Shown: positions 8,290 to 16,836 of the stretch, in pieces | Numbering within the stretch: position 1 is the stretch's first letter | Layout of the letters: each line of letters starts with the position of its first letter | NCBI RefSeq assembly: GCF_900302455.1 | Contig: NZ_ONZG01000004.1 | Span: 372,001 to 436,000 of the forward strand | Direction of reading: 5' to 3' | DNA from: Falsiruegeria mediterranea M17 | Lineage (GTDB): Bacteria > Pseudomonadota > Alphaproteobacteria > Rhodobacterales > Rhodobacteraceae | Length of the DNA: 64,000 nucleotides | The notes under the pieces: generated by a model | Database searches by the model: none | What the model saw: the letters and a program-made list of their open reading frames with translations, nothing else | What the model was told of the DNA's origin: nothing | Program-made: the position numbers and the translations under genes

Positions 8290-9291
8290 ATGTCCGATGC
8301 CGCCCTGGCCCAACTCGACGACAGCCTGCGTGCTGCGCGCCAATCCTTTGACCGCATCCCGGTGATCGACGTTGCCCCGCTGGTGGATGGCAGCGATCCG
8401 GCGCGGGTCGCAAAAGAGATCCGGTGGGCGCTGTCCAATGTGGGTTTCATGTACGTCAAGAACCACGGCGTTGCGGCCGAGACGGTTGAGGCAGCTTTTG
8501 CCCAGACCCGCGCGTTCTTTGACCTGCCGCTGGAAGACAAGATGAAGCTGCACATCGGCAACTCGGGAGTGGCGATGCGAGGGTATATTGAGGTGTTTGG
8601 CGAAAACACCGACCCGACCAAGACCAAGGATCTAAAGGAGTGCTTCGATCTTGGTCCGGAGACACCGGGTGTTGATGTGCCGTTCTTTGGAGCCAATCAA
8701 TGGCCCGAGGCGCTGCCGGAGTTCAGCAAAGCAGTTTACGGGTATCATGAAGAGATGAAGCGGCTATCTGCCATCCTGCTGCGCGGGATTGCGCAAAGCC
8801 TGGACCTTACGCCTGATTTTTTTGAACCCAAGATGCGCGATCCGATCAGCATTCAACGCTTGCTGCATTATCCGCCGCAGACCGGCAAGATTGACGAGAG
8901 CGTCATGGGGATTGGGGCGCATACCGATTACGGCAACCTGACAATATTGGCGCAGGATGATGTGGGCGGGTTGCAGGTGATGAACCGCGACGGTGATTGG
9001 GTCGAGGGGCCGCCAATCCCGGGCACTTTTGTGATCAACATCGGCGATCTTGTGCAGCGCCTGACCAATGACGTTTATCTGGCCAACCTGCACCGTGTGG
9101 TGAACACCAGCGGGCGCGAGCGCTATTCGATCCCGTTCTTCATTGATGCCGATTACGAGGCCGAGTTTGCCCCCTTGCCGGGGTGTGTCAGCGCGGACAA
9201 TCCGGCGCGATACGAGGCGGTGACATGCGGACGCCACAAGTTCGGGCGCTTTGTCGACAGCTTTCCGCATCTGGCGGCGCAACACGGCTAG
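8290..9291 (+). CDS. 2-oxoglutarate/Fe(II) oxygenase, isopenicillin N synthase-like
   Basis: A 333-residue non-haem iron oxygenase. ATG 8290 follows GGAGG at a good distance, so I prefer it to the longer ORF starting at 8236. An N-terminal DIOX_N-type region (VIDVAPLVDG, about residues 24-130) precedes the double-stranded beta-helix. The iron triad is H211-x-D213 and H268, and R278-x-S280 would hold 2-oxoglutarate, so the active site is complete. The substrate is unknown; bacterial members hydroxylate or desaturate small metabolites. It is divergent from the GcvA-like LysR gene. A second, distinct family member is encoded at 46801-47775. Confidence 0.85.
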   Translation: MSDAALAQLDDSLRAARQSFDRIPVIDVAPLVDGSDPARVAKEIRWALSNVGFMYVKNHGVAAETVEAAFAQTRAFFDLPLEDKMKLHIGNSGVAMRGYIEVFGENTDPTKTKDLKECFDLGPETPGVDVPFFGANQWPEALPEFSKAVYGYHEEMKRLSAILLRGIAQSLDLTPDFFEPKMRDPISIQRLLHYPPQTGKIDESVMGIGAHTDYGNLTILAQDDVGGLQVMNRDGDWVEGPPIPGTFVINIGDLVQRLTNDVYLANLHRVVNTSGRERYSIPFFIDADYEAEFAPLPGCVSADNPARYEAVTCGRHKFGRFVDSFPHLAAQHG

Positions 9292-9339
9292 GGGGCGCGC
9301 TCCCGCCCTCGCTGTATGCCCTGACGGGCCTTTGCTCAG

Positions 9340-9371
9340 TTGGGCCGGGCGCCTCGCCTGCGGTGAGGCGC
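9340..9371. repeat. Intergenic hairpin with a motif repeated at 40086
   Basis: GCGCCTC (9349-9355) pairs with GAGGCGC (9365-9371), extended by three more inner pairs around a three-base loop. The left flank, TTGGGCCGGGCGCCTCG plus four bases (9340-9360), recurs with two changes at 40086-40106. It lies in the 118-base gap between convergent genes. There is no T-tract, so it is not a standard terminator on either strand. Confidence 0.55.
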
Positions 9372-9409
9372 GGCACCGCAGAACGCTAGCCGGTGATCTT
9401 GTGACGTGG

Positions 9410-10258
9410 TCAGGGGGTGATCAGACCCGCCGCGCGCGCCTCGGCCTCGGTCAGGTACCACAGGTCGGTTTTGGGGGTGTTGAACATGTCGTTCAGAAAG
9501 GACGGATGCACGCCTTGGGTCTCGAACAAGGTGCGGTCCTTGTCCTGTTCCTGTTGCAGATCGATCTGCGGCAGGGCTGTGTCAAAGTTCAGCGCGTATT
9601 GGTGAAAGCCCAGACGCGCGTCGGGGGCCAAGGAGCGGTTTTGCCCGGCCACAAAGGGCAGAGTGCAGGCTGAGGTGCAATCGCCGACGGCGTGGGTGTT
9701 CAACCCGCGATCACGGATCAGTTTGGCAAAGCCGCGCGCCTCGTAGATGTGGCCGCCGGGACTGTGGAGGGTCACTTGTGTCAACCGGGGCGCTTGATCG
9801 GCGAGGGCTGTCGCGCGGCGGGTCAGGCCAAAGGTAATCGCCCCTTGGAACATCAGCGTGGTGCCGTCTTGCGACAGCTCCAACTGGTAGGTGGCGGCAT
9901 GTTCGCGGTCCATCCGGTCGGTGAACAGCTCTTCTTCCGGCGGGGCGTGGGTGTCGAGCGCCAGCCCCCACCACAGGGCAACGCCCAAACCGGCGGCCAC
10001 CAGCAATGCCAGTTGGCCGCCCCAGACGGCGGCCAGCCCGCCGTGACCAACCACATGGGCGTCGGCGCTGCGTTGGAAGCGGGCGATCTGCCAGCCGAAG
10101 ACCACGATGTCCACCGCCAACAGCGGATAGAGGATCAGAGCAGGCATCGTCAGAGTAGATCCGAGCACGGCCAGAGCCCCCAGGATCAGCGCACGCGGCA
10201 GCACGATCCACAGCCAGAAGACGTGGGGCAGGGAAGCAGAGGCCGGATCGATGCGCAT
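9410..10258 (-). CDS. Membrane protein with ClpP-like periplasmic domain
   Basis: About 282 residues if translation begins at MRIDPASAS; the frame stays open six residues further upstream (10276). The N-terminal 110 residues carry about three hydrophobic segments (LWIVLPRALILGALAVL, LYPLLAVDIVVFGW, LALLVAAGLGVALWWGLAL). The C-terminal part resembles the ClpP/crotonase-like fold of COG3904-type predicted periplasmic proteins: LHSPGGHIYEARGFA is the oxyanion-strand region and GDCTSACTL carries the expected nucleophilic Ser. Whether it is an active protease is unknown. It is convergent with the oxygenase gene and 15 bases downstream of the nitroreductase-fold gene on the same strand. Confidence 0.7.
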   Translation of the reverse strand: MRIDPASASLPHVFWLWIVLPRALILGALAVLGSTLTMPALILYPLLAVDIVVFGWQIARFQRSADAHVVGHGGLAAVWGGQLALLVAAGLGVALWWGLALDTHAPPEEELFTDRMDREHAATYQLELSQDGTTLMFQGAITFGLTRRATALADQAPRLTQVTLHSPGGHIYEARGFAKLIRDRGLNTHAVGDCTSACTLPFVAGQNRSLAPDARLGFHQYALNFDTALPQIDLQQEQDKDRTLFETQGVHPSFLNDMFNTPKTDLWYLTEAEARAAGLITP

Positions 10259-10291
10259 GGGGCCAACCATGCACATGACCTGAGCCTTGGA

Positions 10292-10984
10292 TCAATCGCA
10301 GATGGTCAGAATCTCGTCCAAGGGTTTCTTCTTCTTGGCCACTTCGGGCACGGTCGCATCCTCGGCCGGGTGGCCCACGGCGATGATCATCGTGGGCTTT
10401 TCCGAGGCTGGACGGTCAAGCGCCTCGTTCAGAAACCGCATGGGGTTGGGGGTGTGGGTCAGCGTGCAGAGGCCTGCGTGATGCAGGGCAGCCAGCAGAA
10501 AGCCGGTGGCGATGTTGACGCTTTCGGGGACGTAGTAGTTCTTGAACCGGGTGCCATCTTCGAACTGGCCCCAGCGTTGGGCAAAGACCACGATCAGCCA
10601 GGGCGCCACGGTCAGGTGCTCCTTGACCGCATCCGTCCCGATGGGTTCCAGCGCCTTGATCCATTCGTCGCCTGCGCCGCCCGCGTAGAACCGGCGCTCT
10701 TCCTCTTCGGCCTCTTCGCGAATGCGCTGTTTCAGAGCGGGGTTCCTGATCGCAACAAAGTGCCAGGGCTGGTGATTGGCGCCTGAGGGCGCGGTGCCTG
10801 CGGTGCGAATGCAATCCTCGATCACCTGTTGCGACACGGGCCGGTCGGAATAGTCGCGTACGGTGTGGCGCTTGCCCATGACCTCGTGGAACGCTTGGGC
10901 GGCGGCGCGCATTTCGTCATCGCTCAGGTCGGCGCGGTCGGGCAGGGGCAGGGTGGTGTAGGTCAGGTCTTCGCGGGCAAACAT
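10292..10984 (-). CDS. Nitroreductase-fold flavoprotein, iodotyrosine deiodinase-like
   Basis: A 230-residue FMN-dependent nitroreductase-superfamily protein. RHTVRDYSDRPV (about 39-50) and GTAPSGANHQPWHFV (63-77) form the FMN pocket. In the lid region, E96-x3-Y100 and K121 have the same spacing (4 and 21) as Glu157, Tyr161 and Lys182 of human iodotyrosine deiodinase, as I recall them; those residues grip the zwitterion of halotyrosine. The end, DATVPEVAKKKKPLDEI, also resembles the deiodinase C-terminus. I therefore call it a likely halotyrosine dehalogenase rather than a generic nitroreductase. It is encoded next to the ArgP-like LysR gene, which is 38 bases away on the same strand. Confidence 0.75.
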   Translation of the reverse strand: MFAREDLTYTTLPLPDRADLSDDEMRAAAQAFHEVMGKRHTVRDYSDRPVSQQVIEDCIRTAGTAPSGANHQPWHFVAIRNPALKQRIREEAEEEERRFYAGGAGDEWIKALEPIGTDAVKEHLTVAPWLIVVFAQRWGQFEDGTRFKNYYVPESVNIATGFLLAALHHAGLCTLTHTPNPMRFLNEALDRPASEKPTMIIAVGHPAEDATVPEVAKKKKPLDEILTICD

Positions 10985-11022
10985 TTGGAATCCTTCATGC
11001 GTTGCCCCTTTATTGGCCGCAC

Positions 11023-11907
11023 TCAGTCGGGGATCAACCCTTTGGTCGCGGCCTGTTTAACCGCTTTGGTGGCCGGCTCCAAGGCAGGGGCCATGATGCG
11101 GCTGACCTGCCAAGCCAATGGCACATCCAGCGGCGTTTTTGGGATCAGGGGGGCCAAGCGGCCGTTGCGGATTGGGCCGCGCACCAGTTGGACCGGGTTC
11201 ATGCCCCATCCCATGCCATGGCGCGCTGCGTCTACAAAAGCCTGGGTTGACGGCAAGAAATGGGTGGGCGGAGAGATCCGGGTGTCAAAATTTTCCTGCA
11301 GCCAGGCCCGTTGCAGCCCGTCCTTGGCATTGAAAGTCAGGCAGGGGGCAACGGCCAGGGCTTTGGCGGTGACGCCTTCGGCAAACCATTGGTCCAAGAA
11401 GGATGGGCTGGCAGTCGCGATATAACGCAGCGCGCCAATCGGGTGCATGTCGCACCCCGTCACCGGTTTGGTCGATGCGGTGATGGCAGCGCTGACCTCC
11501 CCCCGCTTCAGCCAGTCGGCGGAATGGTCTTGATCGTCGATCACCAGATCAAACAAGACATCCGGCACTGCTGCCATGGCGTTGACAAACCAGGTCGCCA
11601 GGCTGTCGGCGTTGACGGCAATACGCAATCGGGCGGGGCCAGGGGCTGCATCCAGCGACAGCTCGCGGCTGACCTGAGCTTCAAGGATGCCGACGTCCTC
11701 GGCATGCTTGGCCAGACGAATGCCCGCAGGTGTGCCTGTACAGGGCGTTCCACGGTTGATCAACGACGTGCCCAGGCGATCCTCGAGCGCCTTGATCCGT
11801 TGCGAGATGGCCGATGGCGTCACCGACAGATCGGCGGCGGCGACCTCAAAGCTTCCCCGGCTGAGGATGGCAGACAGGGCGGCAAGGTGCTGTGGATCGA
11901 ATTGCAT
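11023..11907 (-). CDS. argP: LysR-family regulator ArgP (IciA)
   Basis: A 294-residue LysR regulator of the ArgP type. The N-terminus (LAALSAILSRGSFEVAAADL, then VTPSAISQRIKALEDRLG) matches ArgP, and the gene is divergent from an ArgO/LysE exporter, the classical ArgP partner. By family knowledge it senses lysine/arginine and activates the exporter. Between the two genes, GCTTA-TC-TAAGC (11915-11926) is a possible site directly ahead of its own start. The assignment rests on the gene pair as much as on the protein. Confidence 0.85.
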   Translation of the reverse strand: MQFDPQHLAALSAILSRGSFEVAAADLSVTPSAISQRIKALEDRLGTSLINRGTPCTGTPAGIRLAKHAEDVGILEAQVSRELSLDAAPGPARLRIAVNADSLATWFVNAMAAVPDVLFDLVIDDQDHSADWLKRGEVSAAITASTKPVTGCDMHPIGALRYIATASPSFLDQWFAEGVTAKALAVAPCLTFNAKDGLQRAWLQENFDTRISPPTHFLPSTQAFVDAARHGMGWGMNPVQLVRGPIRNGRLAPLIPKTPLDVPLAWQVSRIMAPALEPATKAVKQAATKGLIPD

Positions 11908-11914
11908 TAGTTTT

Positions 11915-11926
11915 GCTTATCTAAGC
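11915..11926. promoter_or_regulatory. Palindrome in argP-argO intergenic region
   Basis: GCTTA-TC-TAAGC is a 12-base palindrome eight bases upstream of the argP start codon. It is a candidate part of the ArgP binding region; ArgP sites in other bacteria are long and only partly symmetric, so this is tentative. Confidence 0.35.
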
Positions 11927-11998
11927 TGATTATCTTTAACTAGACTACGCAACGCGTGGCCTCTAGTCAAACCGGGCAGTCGAACAACAGGAGCCTTC

Positions 11999-12598
11999 AT
12001 GCTGACGTCATTTTTTCCCGGCTTTGCCCTTGGTTTTAGCCTGATTCTGGCGATCGGGGCGCAGAATGCCTTTGTTCTGCGTCAGGGGCTGCGACGCGAG
12101 CATGTCTTTGCGGTGTGCCTGACCTGTGCCGTGTCGGATGCGGTGCTGATTGCGGCTGGTGTCTACGGCATGGGTTCCTTGGCGCAGGCGGTGCCCTGGT
12201 TCGAACCCGCGATGCGCTATGGCGGGGCGCTGTTTTTGCTGTGTTACGGCGCGATGAGCTTTCGGTCGGCCTGGCGTGGTGGGGCCAGTATGGAGATGAC
12301 GGGCGCGCGAGTGACCGGATTGGCGGCCACTTTGGTAACCGTGCTTGCCTTCACGTGGCTCAACCCGCACGTCTATCTGGATACCGTCGTGTTGGTGGGT
12401 TCGATCTCGGCCCAATATGACGACCGCATGTTCTTTGCCTTGGGGGCGATGCTGGCGAGTTTTGTTTTCTTCTTTTCGCTGGGATACGGGGCGCGGGCCT
12501 TGGGGCCGCTGTTTGCCCGGCCGCGGGCCTGGCAAGTGCTGGACGCTGGTATCGGTGTCGTAATGTGGGGAATTGCCCTAAAACTTGTTGCGATGTGA
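11999..12598 (+). CDS. argO: LysE/ArgO family amino-acid exporter
   Basis: A 199-residue inner-membrane exporter of the LysE superfamily. It has about six hydrophobic segments and the family N-terminus LGFSLILAIGAQNAFVLRQG. ArgO exports arginine and LysE exports lysine or arginine, protecting cells from toxic excess such as that caused by peptide uptake or canavanine. TWLNPHVYLDTVVLVG is the conserved central motif with the N-P-H. It is divergent from argP, which should activate it. The start ATG 11999 follows AGGAGCC. Confidence 0.9.
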   Translation: MLTSFFPGFALGFSLILAIGAQNAFVLRQGLRREHVFAVCLTCAVSDAVLIAAGVYGMGSLAQAVPWFEPAMRYGGALFLLCYGAMSFRSAWRGGASMEMTGARVTGLAATLVTVLAFTWLNPHVYLDTVVLVGSISAQYDDRMFFALGAMLASFVFFFSLGYGARALGPLFARPRAWQVLDAGIGVVMWGIALKLVAM

Positions 12599-12637
12599 AG
12601 GGTTGCCCCTGCCTGTGAATGGGTGTTCAAGGGGCGT

Positions 12638-13552
12638 ATGAGCCAAGCCGACGCGACCGCCACCCAACGCCCAATTGCTGGTATCCTGTGGATGCTGGCG
12701 GCAGGGCTTTCGTTTGTGGTCATGACTGCGTTGGTGAAATCCATGGGCTCGGGCATGCATCCCACCCAGTCGGCCTTTTTGCGGTATCTGTTGGGGCTGG
12801 TGTTCTTTGTGCCTGCACTCGGCACGCTGATCCGAACGCGATTGACGGGACGCCAATGGGGTCTGTTCACCTTGCGGGGTGCGATCCACAGCGCGGCGGT
12901 CATGCTGTGGTTCTTTGCCATGACGCAGATCCCCCTGGCCGAGGTGACAGCGATGAACTACCTCACACCGGTCTATGTCACCATCGGTGCTGCGCTGTTT
13001 CTGGGCGAGACGATGGCGGCGCGCCGGATCACCGCGATCATCGTGGCGCTGATCGGGGCGATGATCATCCTGCGTCCGGGCTTTCGCGAGATCAGCCCCG
13101 GCCACCTGGCGATGCTGGGCACGACGCTGTGCATGGGCATTTCCTATCTGATGGTCAAAATGCTGGTCGAAGAGATCAGCCCTGTTGTCGTCGTCGCGAT
13201 GATGTCGATCTTTGTCACCATCGGCATTGCGCCCTTTGCCATCGCCGTCTGGGTGACGCCCACGTTGCCGCAACTTGGCATCCTGTTTGCCATCGCCTCT
13301 TTTGCGACGGGGGGGCATTACTTCATGACACTCGCAATGCAGGCGGCACCGGTGGCCGTGACGCAGCCGGTGACGTTTCTACAGTTGATCTGGGCCACGC
13401 TGCTTGGTGCGCTGGTTTTTGACGAGGGCGTCGATTTCTGGGTTGTCCTTGGCGGCACTCTGATCCTGGCGGCCATCAGCTTTATCACCTGGCGCGAGGC
13501 GGTGCTGAAGCGTCGTGAAATTACACCCAATCCCAACACGCCCAAACTCTGA
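12638..13552 (+). CDS. DMT-superfamily (EamA) transporter
   Basis: A 304-residue ten-helix drug/metabolite transporter with two EamA repeats (about residues 10-145 and 155-290). The second half has the usual VTLPVTFLQLIWATLLGALVF-like pattern. ATG 12638 has AAGGGG upstream and is preferred to a GTG in frame at 12623. The substrate is unknown; EamA proteins export amino acids or other small metabolites. It follows argO by 39 bases on the same strand and may be read from the same promoter. Confidence 0.85.
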   Translation: MSQADATATQRPIAGILWMLAAGLSFVVMTALVKSMGSGMHPTQSAFLRYLLGLVFFVPALGTLIRTRLTGRQWGLFTLRGAIHSAAVMLWFFAMTQIPLAEVTAMNYLTPVYVTIGAALFLGETMAARRITAIIVALIGAMIILRPGFREISPGHLAMLGTTLCMGISYLMVKMLVEEISPVVVVAMMSIFVTIGIAPFAIAVWVTPTLPQLGILFAIASFATGGHYFMTLAMQAAPVAVTQPVTFLQLIWATLLGALVFDEGVDFWVVLGGTLILAAISFITWREAVLKRREITPNPNTPKL

Positions 13553-13591
13553 CGCTTGTCAGGGCAACGCTCCTGCTCCTAGGGTGGCGGC

Positions 13592-14590
13592 ATGAGGTTA
13601 CGCGCGTTCTTCTTAGGCCTTGGTCTGATGGCATCCGGCCCTGCCGTGGCAGGGCTGGCGGTGTGCAATGACACCGCCGTTCTGCATTCGGTTGCTATCG
13701 GCTATCGCGGGGACGACGGCTGGGTGTCGCAAGGTTGGTGGAACATCGAACCCGACCAATGCGCCACCGTTCTGGCTGGGGATCTGGTCAACCGCTATTA
13801 CTATCTGATGGCGCAGGCCGACGGGTGGGCGTTCGACCACGAGGGGATCGGCTTTTGCATTCTGGCCGATGTGTTCGACATCGCCGGCGATCAGGAGTGT
13901 GGCGGGCGCGGCTACGGCCATGGGCAGTTCCTGGAGCTTGACACCGGCAAGACAGAAAAGGACCACGTGACCCATCTGGCTGCCGTTTCCCGGCCCGCGC
14001 CCCCAAGCGAACCGGCCTTTGTGCCACCGGGCAAATACGGCGAGCCTTACAGCGCGGCGGGCAATTTCCAGGCCTGTACAACCGAGAGCGGGCAAATCGC
14101 GTGCAGCCTGTTCGCAGATGGTGTGCAGGTGTTCTTTCGCCAGGACGGGCGCGAGGGAGAGGAGGCCTTTGCTTTTGTCGACCGCTTCCGCCCCGGCAGC
14201 CCCGTGATCGTGCATGGCGATATGGAAGCGGTCCATGATCGCACCGCCGACCTGGTGCCCTACAAGCTCTTTGCGCGCGGGTGGGGGGAGGCAGACGAGT
14301 TGCTGCAGGACATGCAGGGCAAATGGCAGTCGCGGGACGATACCGCAGCGGGTTTGATGCTGGATGGCTCACTGTTGGATCTGACTTATGACACCCAAAT
14401 CCTGGACAGCGGATCAATTCGCGTCAGCGCCAGTTGCAACGACTATTCCGAAGGCGGGCCATATCTGATTCTGCAGTCCGACGGCGACTCGGCAGCGACC
14501 TGCTATGGTGATCTACAGGTCGATGGGCCATTCCTGAACATGACCCACCTGCCGCGCGGAAATGTCCTGCGATACCAGCGGGTAGACTGA
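13592..14590 (+). CDS. Exported DUF1036 domain protein
   Basis: A 332-residue secreted protein with a signal peptide (RLRAFFLGLGLMASGPAVAG). The first part (about residues 21-130) is a DUF1036 domain: LAVCNDTAVLHSVAIGYRGDDGWVSQG with later WNIEPDQCATVLAGDL and paired cysteines, a pattern of small domains linked to intermediate-filament-like or stress proteins whose function is unknown. The second half (about 145-332) is not recognised; it has further cysteines (ACTTES, ASCNDY, ATCYGD) that suggest disulfides in the periplasm. It lies between the EamA gene and the bet cluster and appears unlinked to either. Confidence 0.7.
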   Translation: MRLRAFFLGLGLMASGPAVAGLAVCNDTAVLHSVAIGYRGDDGWVSQGWWNIEPDQCATVLAGDLVNRYYYLMAQADGWAFDHEGIGFCILADVFDIAGDQECGGRGYGHGQFLELDTGKTEKDHVTHLAAVSRPAPPSEPAFVPPGKYGEPYSAAGNFQACTTESGQIACSLFADGVQVFFRQDGREGEEAFAFVDRFRPGSPVIVHGDMEAVHDRTADLVPYKLFARGWGEADELLQDMQGKWQSRDDTAAGLMLDGSLLDLTYDTQILDSGSIRVSASCNDYSEGGPYLILQSDGDSAATCYGDLQVDGPFLNMTHLPRGNVLRYQRVD

Positions 14591-14604
14591 TCTGCGGGTT
14601 CTTG

Positions 14605-14618
14605 ATTGACGAGTCAAT
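14605..14618. promoter_or_regulatory. Candidate BetI operator upstream of betI
   Basis: A perfect inverted repeat ATTGAC-GA-GTCAAT, i.e. ATTGA-N4-TCAAT, followed at once by AAAAA. It lies 44 bases before the betI start, where autorepression by BetI is expected. The same box design occurs at 56937-56950 in front of the quaternary-amine ABC transporter. BetI is known to bind TTGA/TCAA-type inverted repeats; its binding here is inferred. Confidence 0.7.
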
Positions 14619-14661
14619 AAAAAGCGCCTAGCGTTTCCTCCAGACAGCTGGAGACGCATGA

Positions 14662-15234
14662 ATGCCCAAAGTTGGAATGGAACCCATCCGCCGTGATGCC
14701 ATCGTGCGTGCCACGATTGCCGAGCTTGGCGCCTCCAAGTCCCTGGACGTCACCGTCAGCCAGATCGCCAAACGCGCGGGCATGTCCAGTGCGCTGGCTC
14801 ACCACTACTTTGGCGGCAAGGATCAGATTTTTCTGGCCGCTATGCGACGTATCCTGACGGATTTCGGCGCCGAGGCCCGCAGTGAACTGAAAGCAGCCCC
14901 ACGTCACGAACGGGCACAGGCCATCATCCGCGCCTGTTTTGCGCAATCCTGCTTCACGCCTGATGTGATTGCAGCCTGGATGACATTCTATGTGCTGGCC
15001 CAGACCAATGACGATGCGCTGCGCCTGTGGCAGATCTATCAGGCGCGCATACGCTCGAACCTGGTTGATGCCTTGCGTCCCTTGCTGGCGGACCCGGTTG
15101 AGGGTGCCGAAAACATGATCGCCCTGATTGACGGTCTCTACATCCGCGCCGCGCTCAGCGCCCCGGAAGAGCCGCAACTGGCCGTCAACCACGCCCTGCG
15201 CGTTCTGAATACCCTGATCGAGAGCGGAAAATGA
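14662..15234 (+). CDS. betI: Choline-responsive repressor BetI
   Basis: A 190-residue TetR-family protein with the BetI N-terminus (MPKVGMEPIRRDAIVRATI) and helix-turn-helix VTVSQIAKRAGMSSALAHHYF. BetI represses choline-to-glycine-betaine genes and is released by choline. It is the first gene of a betI-betC-betA cluster, and its stop overlaps the betC start by four bases (ATGA), so the two are translationally coupled. GGAG precedes ATG 14662. A perfect inverted repeat just upstream is its likely operator. Confidence 0.93.
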   Translation: MPKVGMEPIRRDAIVRATIAELGASKSLDVTVSQIAKRAGMSSALAHHYFGGKDQIFLAAMRRILTDFGAEARSELKAAPRHERAQAIIRACFAQSCFTPDVIAAWMTFYVLAQTNDDALRLWQIYQARIRSNLVDALRPLLADPVEGAENMIALIDGLYIRAALSAPEEPQLAVNHALRVLNTLIESGK

Positions 15235-16739
15235 CAAACCCCAACATCCTGATCCTGATGGTGGATCAGCTCAACGGTACCCTCTTTCCCGATGGTCCCG
15301 CGGACTGGCTGCATGCCCCGAACCTGAAAAAGTTGGCTGAGCGCTCAACCCGGTTTGCCAATGCTTATACGGCGTCGCCACTGTGTGCACCGGGCCGGGC
15401 GTCGTTCATGTCGGGTCAGCTGCCCTCGCGTACTGGGGTCTACGACAACGCGGCCGAGTTCCGCAGTGACATTCCCACCTACGCTCACCACCTGCGCCGC
15501 GCGGGCTATTACACCTGCCTGTCGGGCAAGATGCACTTTGTTGGCCCCGATCAGCTGCACGGGTTTGAGGATCGCCTGACCACCGACATCTACCCGGCCG
15601 ATTTCGGCTGGACGCCGGATTATCGCAAACCGGGCGAGCGCATCGATTGGTGGTACCACAACATGGGCTCGGTCACCGGGGCAGGGGTCGCCGAGATCTC
15701 GAACCAGATGGAGTATGACGACGAGGTTGCCTACAACGCGACCGCCAAGCTCTATGATCTGGCGCGCGGCAATGATGACCGCCCCTGGTGCGTGACCGTG
15801 AGCTTTACCCACCCGCATGACCCTTACGTGGCGCGTAAGAAATACTGGGACCTTTACGAGGATTCCGAGCATCTGCTTCCGCAAATCCCGGCGATGGACT
15901 ACGACGATCACGACGCCCACGCCAAGCGTATCTTTGATGCCAACGACTGGCGCAGCTTTGACATCTCTGAGGAGAACATCAAACGCTCACGTCAGGCCTA
16001 TTTCGCCAATATCTCGTACCTGGATGATAAGATCGGCGAAATTCTGAATGTGCTGGAAACCACTCGGCAAGAGGCGATCATCATGTTCGTCTCGGACCAC
16101 GGCGACATGCTGGGCGAGCGGGGCCTGTGGTTCAAGATGAGCTTCTATGAGGGCTCGTCGCGTGTGCCTTTGATGATCTCGTCTCCCGACATGCCTGTCG
16201 GGTTGATTGACACGCCGGTGTCTACAATCGACGTGACCCCGACCTTGGGCGCTCTTGCGGGCGTCGACATGGCCGAGATCGAACCCTGGACTGATGGTAT
16301 GAACCTTGTGCCACTGGCGCAGGGGACCGAGCGGACAGAGCCTGTGGCGATCGAATACGCGGCCGAGGCGTCTTATGCGCCGCTGGTGTCGCTGCGCTAC
16401 GGTCCGTGGAAATACAACCGCTGCGCGCTGGACCCCGATCAGCTGTTCAATCTTGACACCGACCCGCATGAGCTGACGAACCTGGCGGACGACCCGGCCC
16501 ACGCGGGCACGCTGGCCACCATCAAGGCCAAGTCCGAGGCCCGCTGGGACCTGGACCGTTTTGATGCAGATGTGCGCGCCAGCCAAGCCCGACGTTGGGT
16601 GGTGTATGAGGCGCTGCGCCAGGGGGGCTATTACCCTTGGGACTATCAGCCACTGCAAAAGGCCTCGGAACGCTACATGCGCAACCACATGAACCTGGAC
16701 AATCTGGAGGACAGCCAACGCTTCCCGCGTGGCGAATGA
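15231..16739 (+). CDS. betC: Choline-sulfatase
   Basis: A 502-residue type I sulfatase that hydrolyses choline-O-sulfate to choline and sulfate. The residue converted to formylglycine is C52 in LCAPGRASF (C-x-P-x-R motif), and metal ligands are expected from the N-terminal MVDQ region and from FVSDHGDMLGERGLW. The C-terminal part contains the choline-sulfatase-specific RYGPWKYNRC region. The sulfatase needs a formylglycine-generating enzyme, which is not encoded here. Choline released here feeds BetA, the next gene. There is no signal peptide, so it acts in the cytoplasm and the sulfate ester must be imported. Confidence 0.95.
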   Translation: MTNPNILILMVDQLNGTLFPDGPADWLHAPNLKKLAERSTRFANAYTASPLCAPGRASFMSGQLPSRTGVYDNAAEFRSDIPTYAHHLRRAGYYTCLSGKMHFVGPDQLHGFEDRLTTDIYPADFGWTPDYRKPGERIDWWYHNMGSVTGAGVAEISNQMEYDDEVAYNATAKLYDLARGNDDRPWCVTVSFTHPHDPYVARKKYWDLYEDSEHLLPQIPAMDYDDHDAHAKRIFDANDWRSFDISEENIKRSRQAYFANISYLDDKIGEILNVLETTRQEAIIMFVSDHGDMLGERGLWFKMSFYEGSSRVPLMISSPDMPVGLIDTPVSTIDVTPTLGALAGVDMAEIEPWTDGMNLVPLAQGTERTEPVAIEYAAEASYAPLVSLRYGPWKYNRCALDPDQLFNLDTDPHELTNLADDPAHAGTLATIKAKSEARWDLDRFDADVRASQARRWVVYEALRQGGYYPWDYQPLQKASERYMRNHMNLDNLEDSQRFPRGE

Positions 16740-16749
16740 TCCTTTCACC

Positions 16750-16782
16750 TTTTTGAAAATACTCCCGCCGGAGGCATGAAAA
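16750..16782. repeat. Small intergenic hairpin of a type frequent in Rhodobacteraceae
   Basis: The segment GAAAATACTCCCGCCGGAGG (16755-16774) contains CTCC-CGCC-GGAG. From memory, closely similar CCTCCGGCGGGAGTATTTT stretches are very common between genes in this family of bacteria. It lies between betC and betA, on the reverse strand reads into a T-run, and could attenuate transcription. I saw no other copy in this window. Confidence 0.4.
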
Positions 16783-16836
16783 CTTGAACGCCCGTTGCTG
16801 CGGGCGGCCCCGGCAGGTTTGGCAGGAGCCTGAGAC

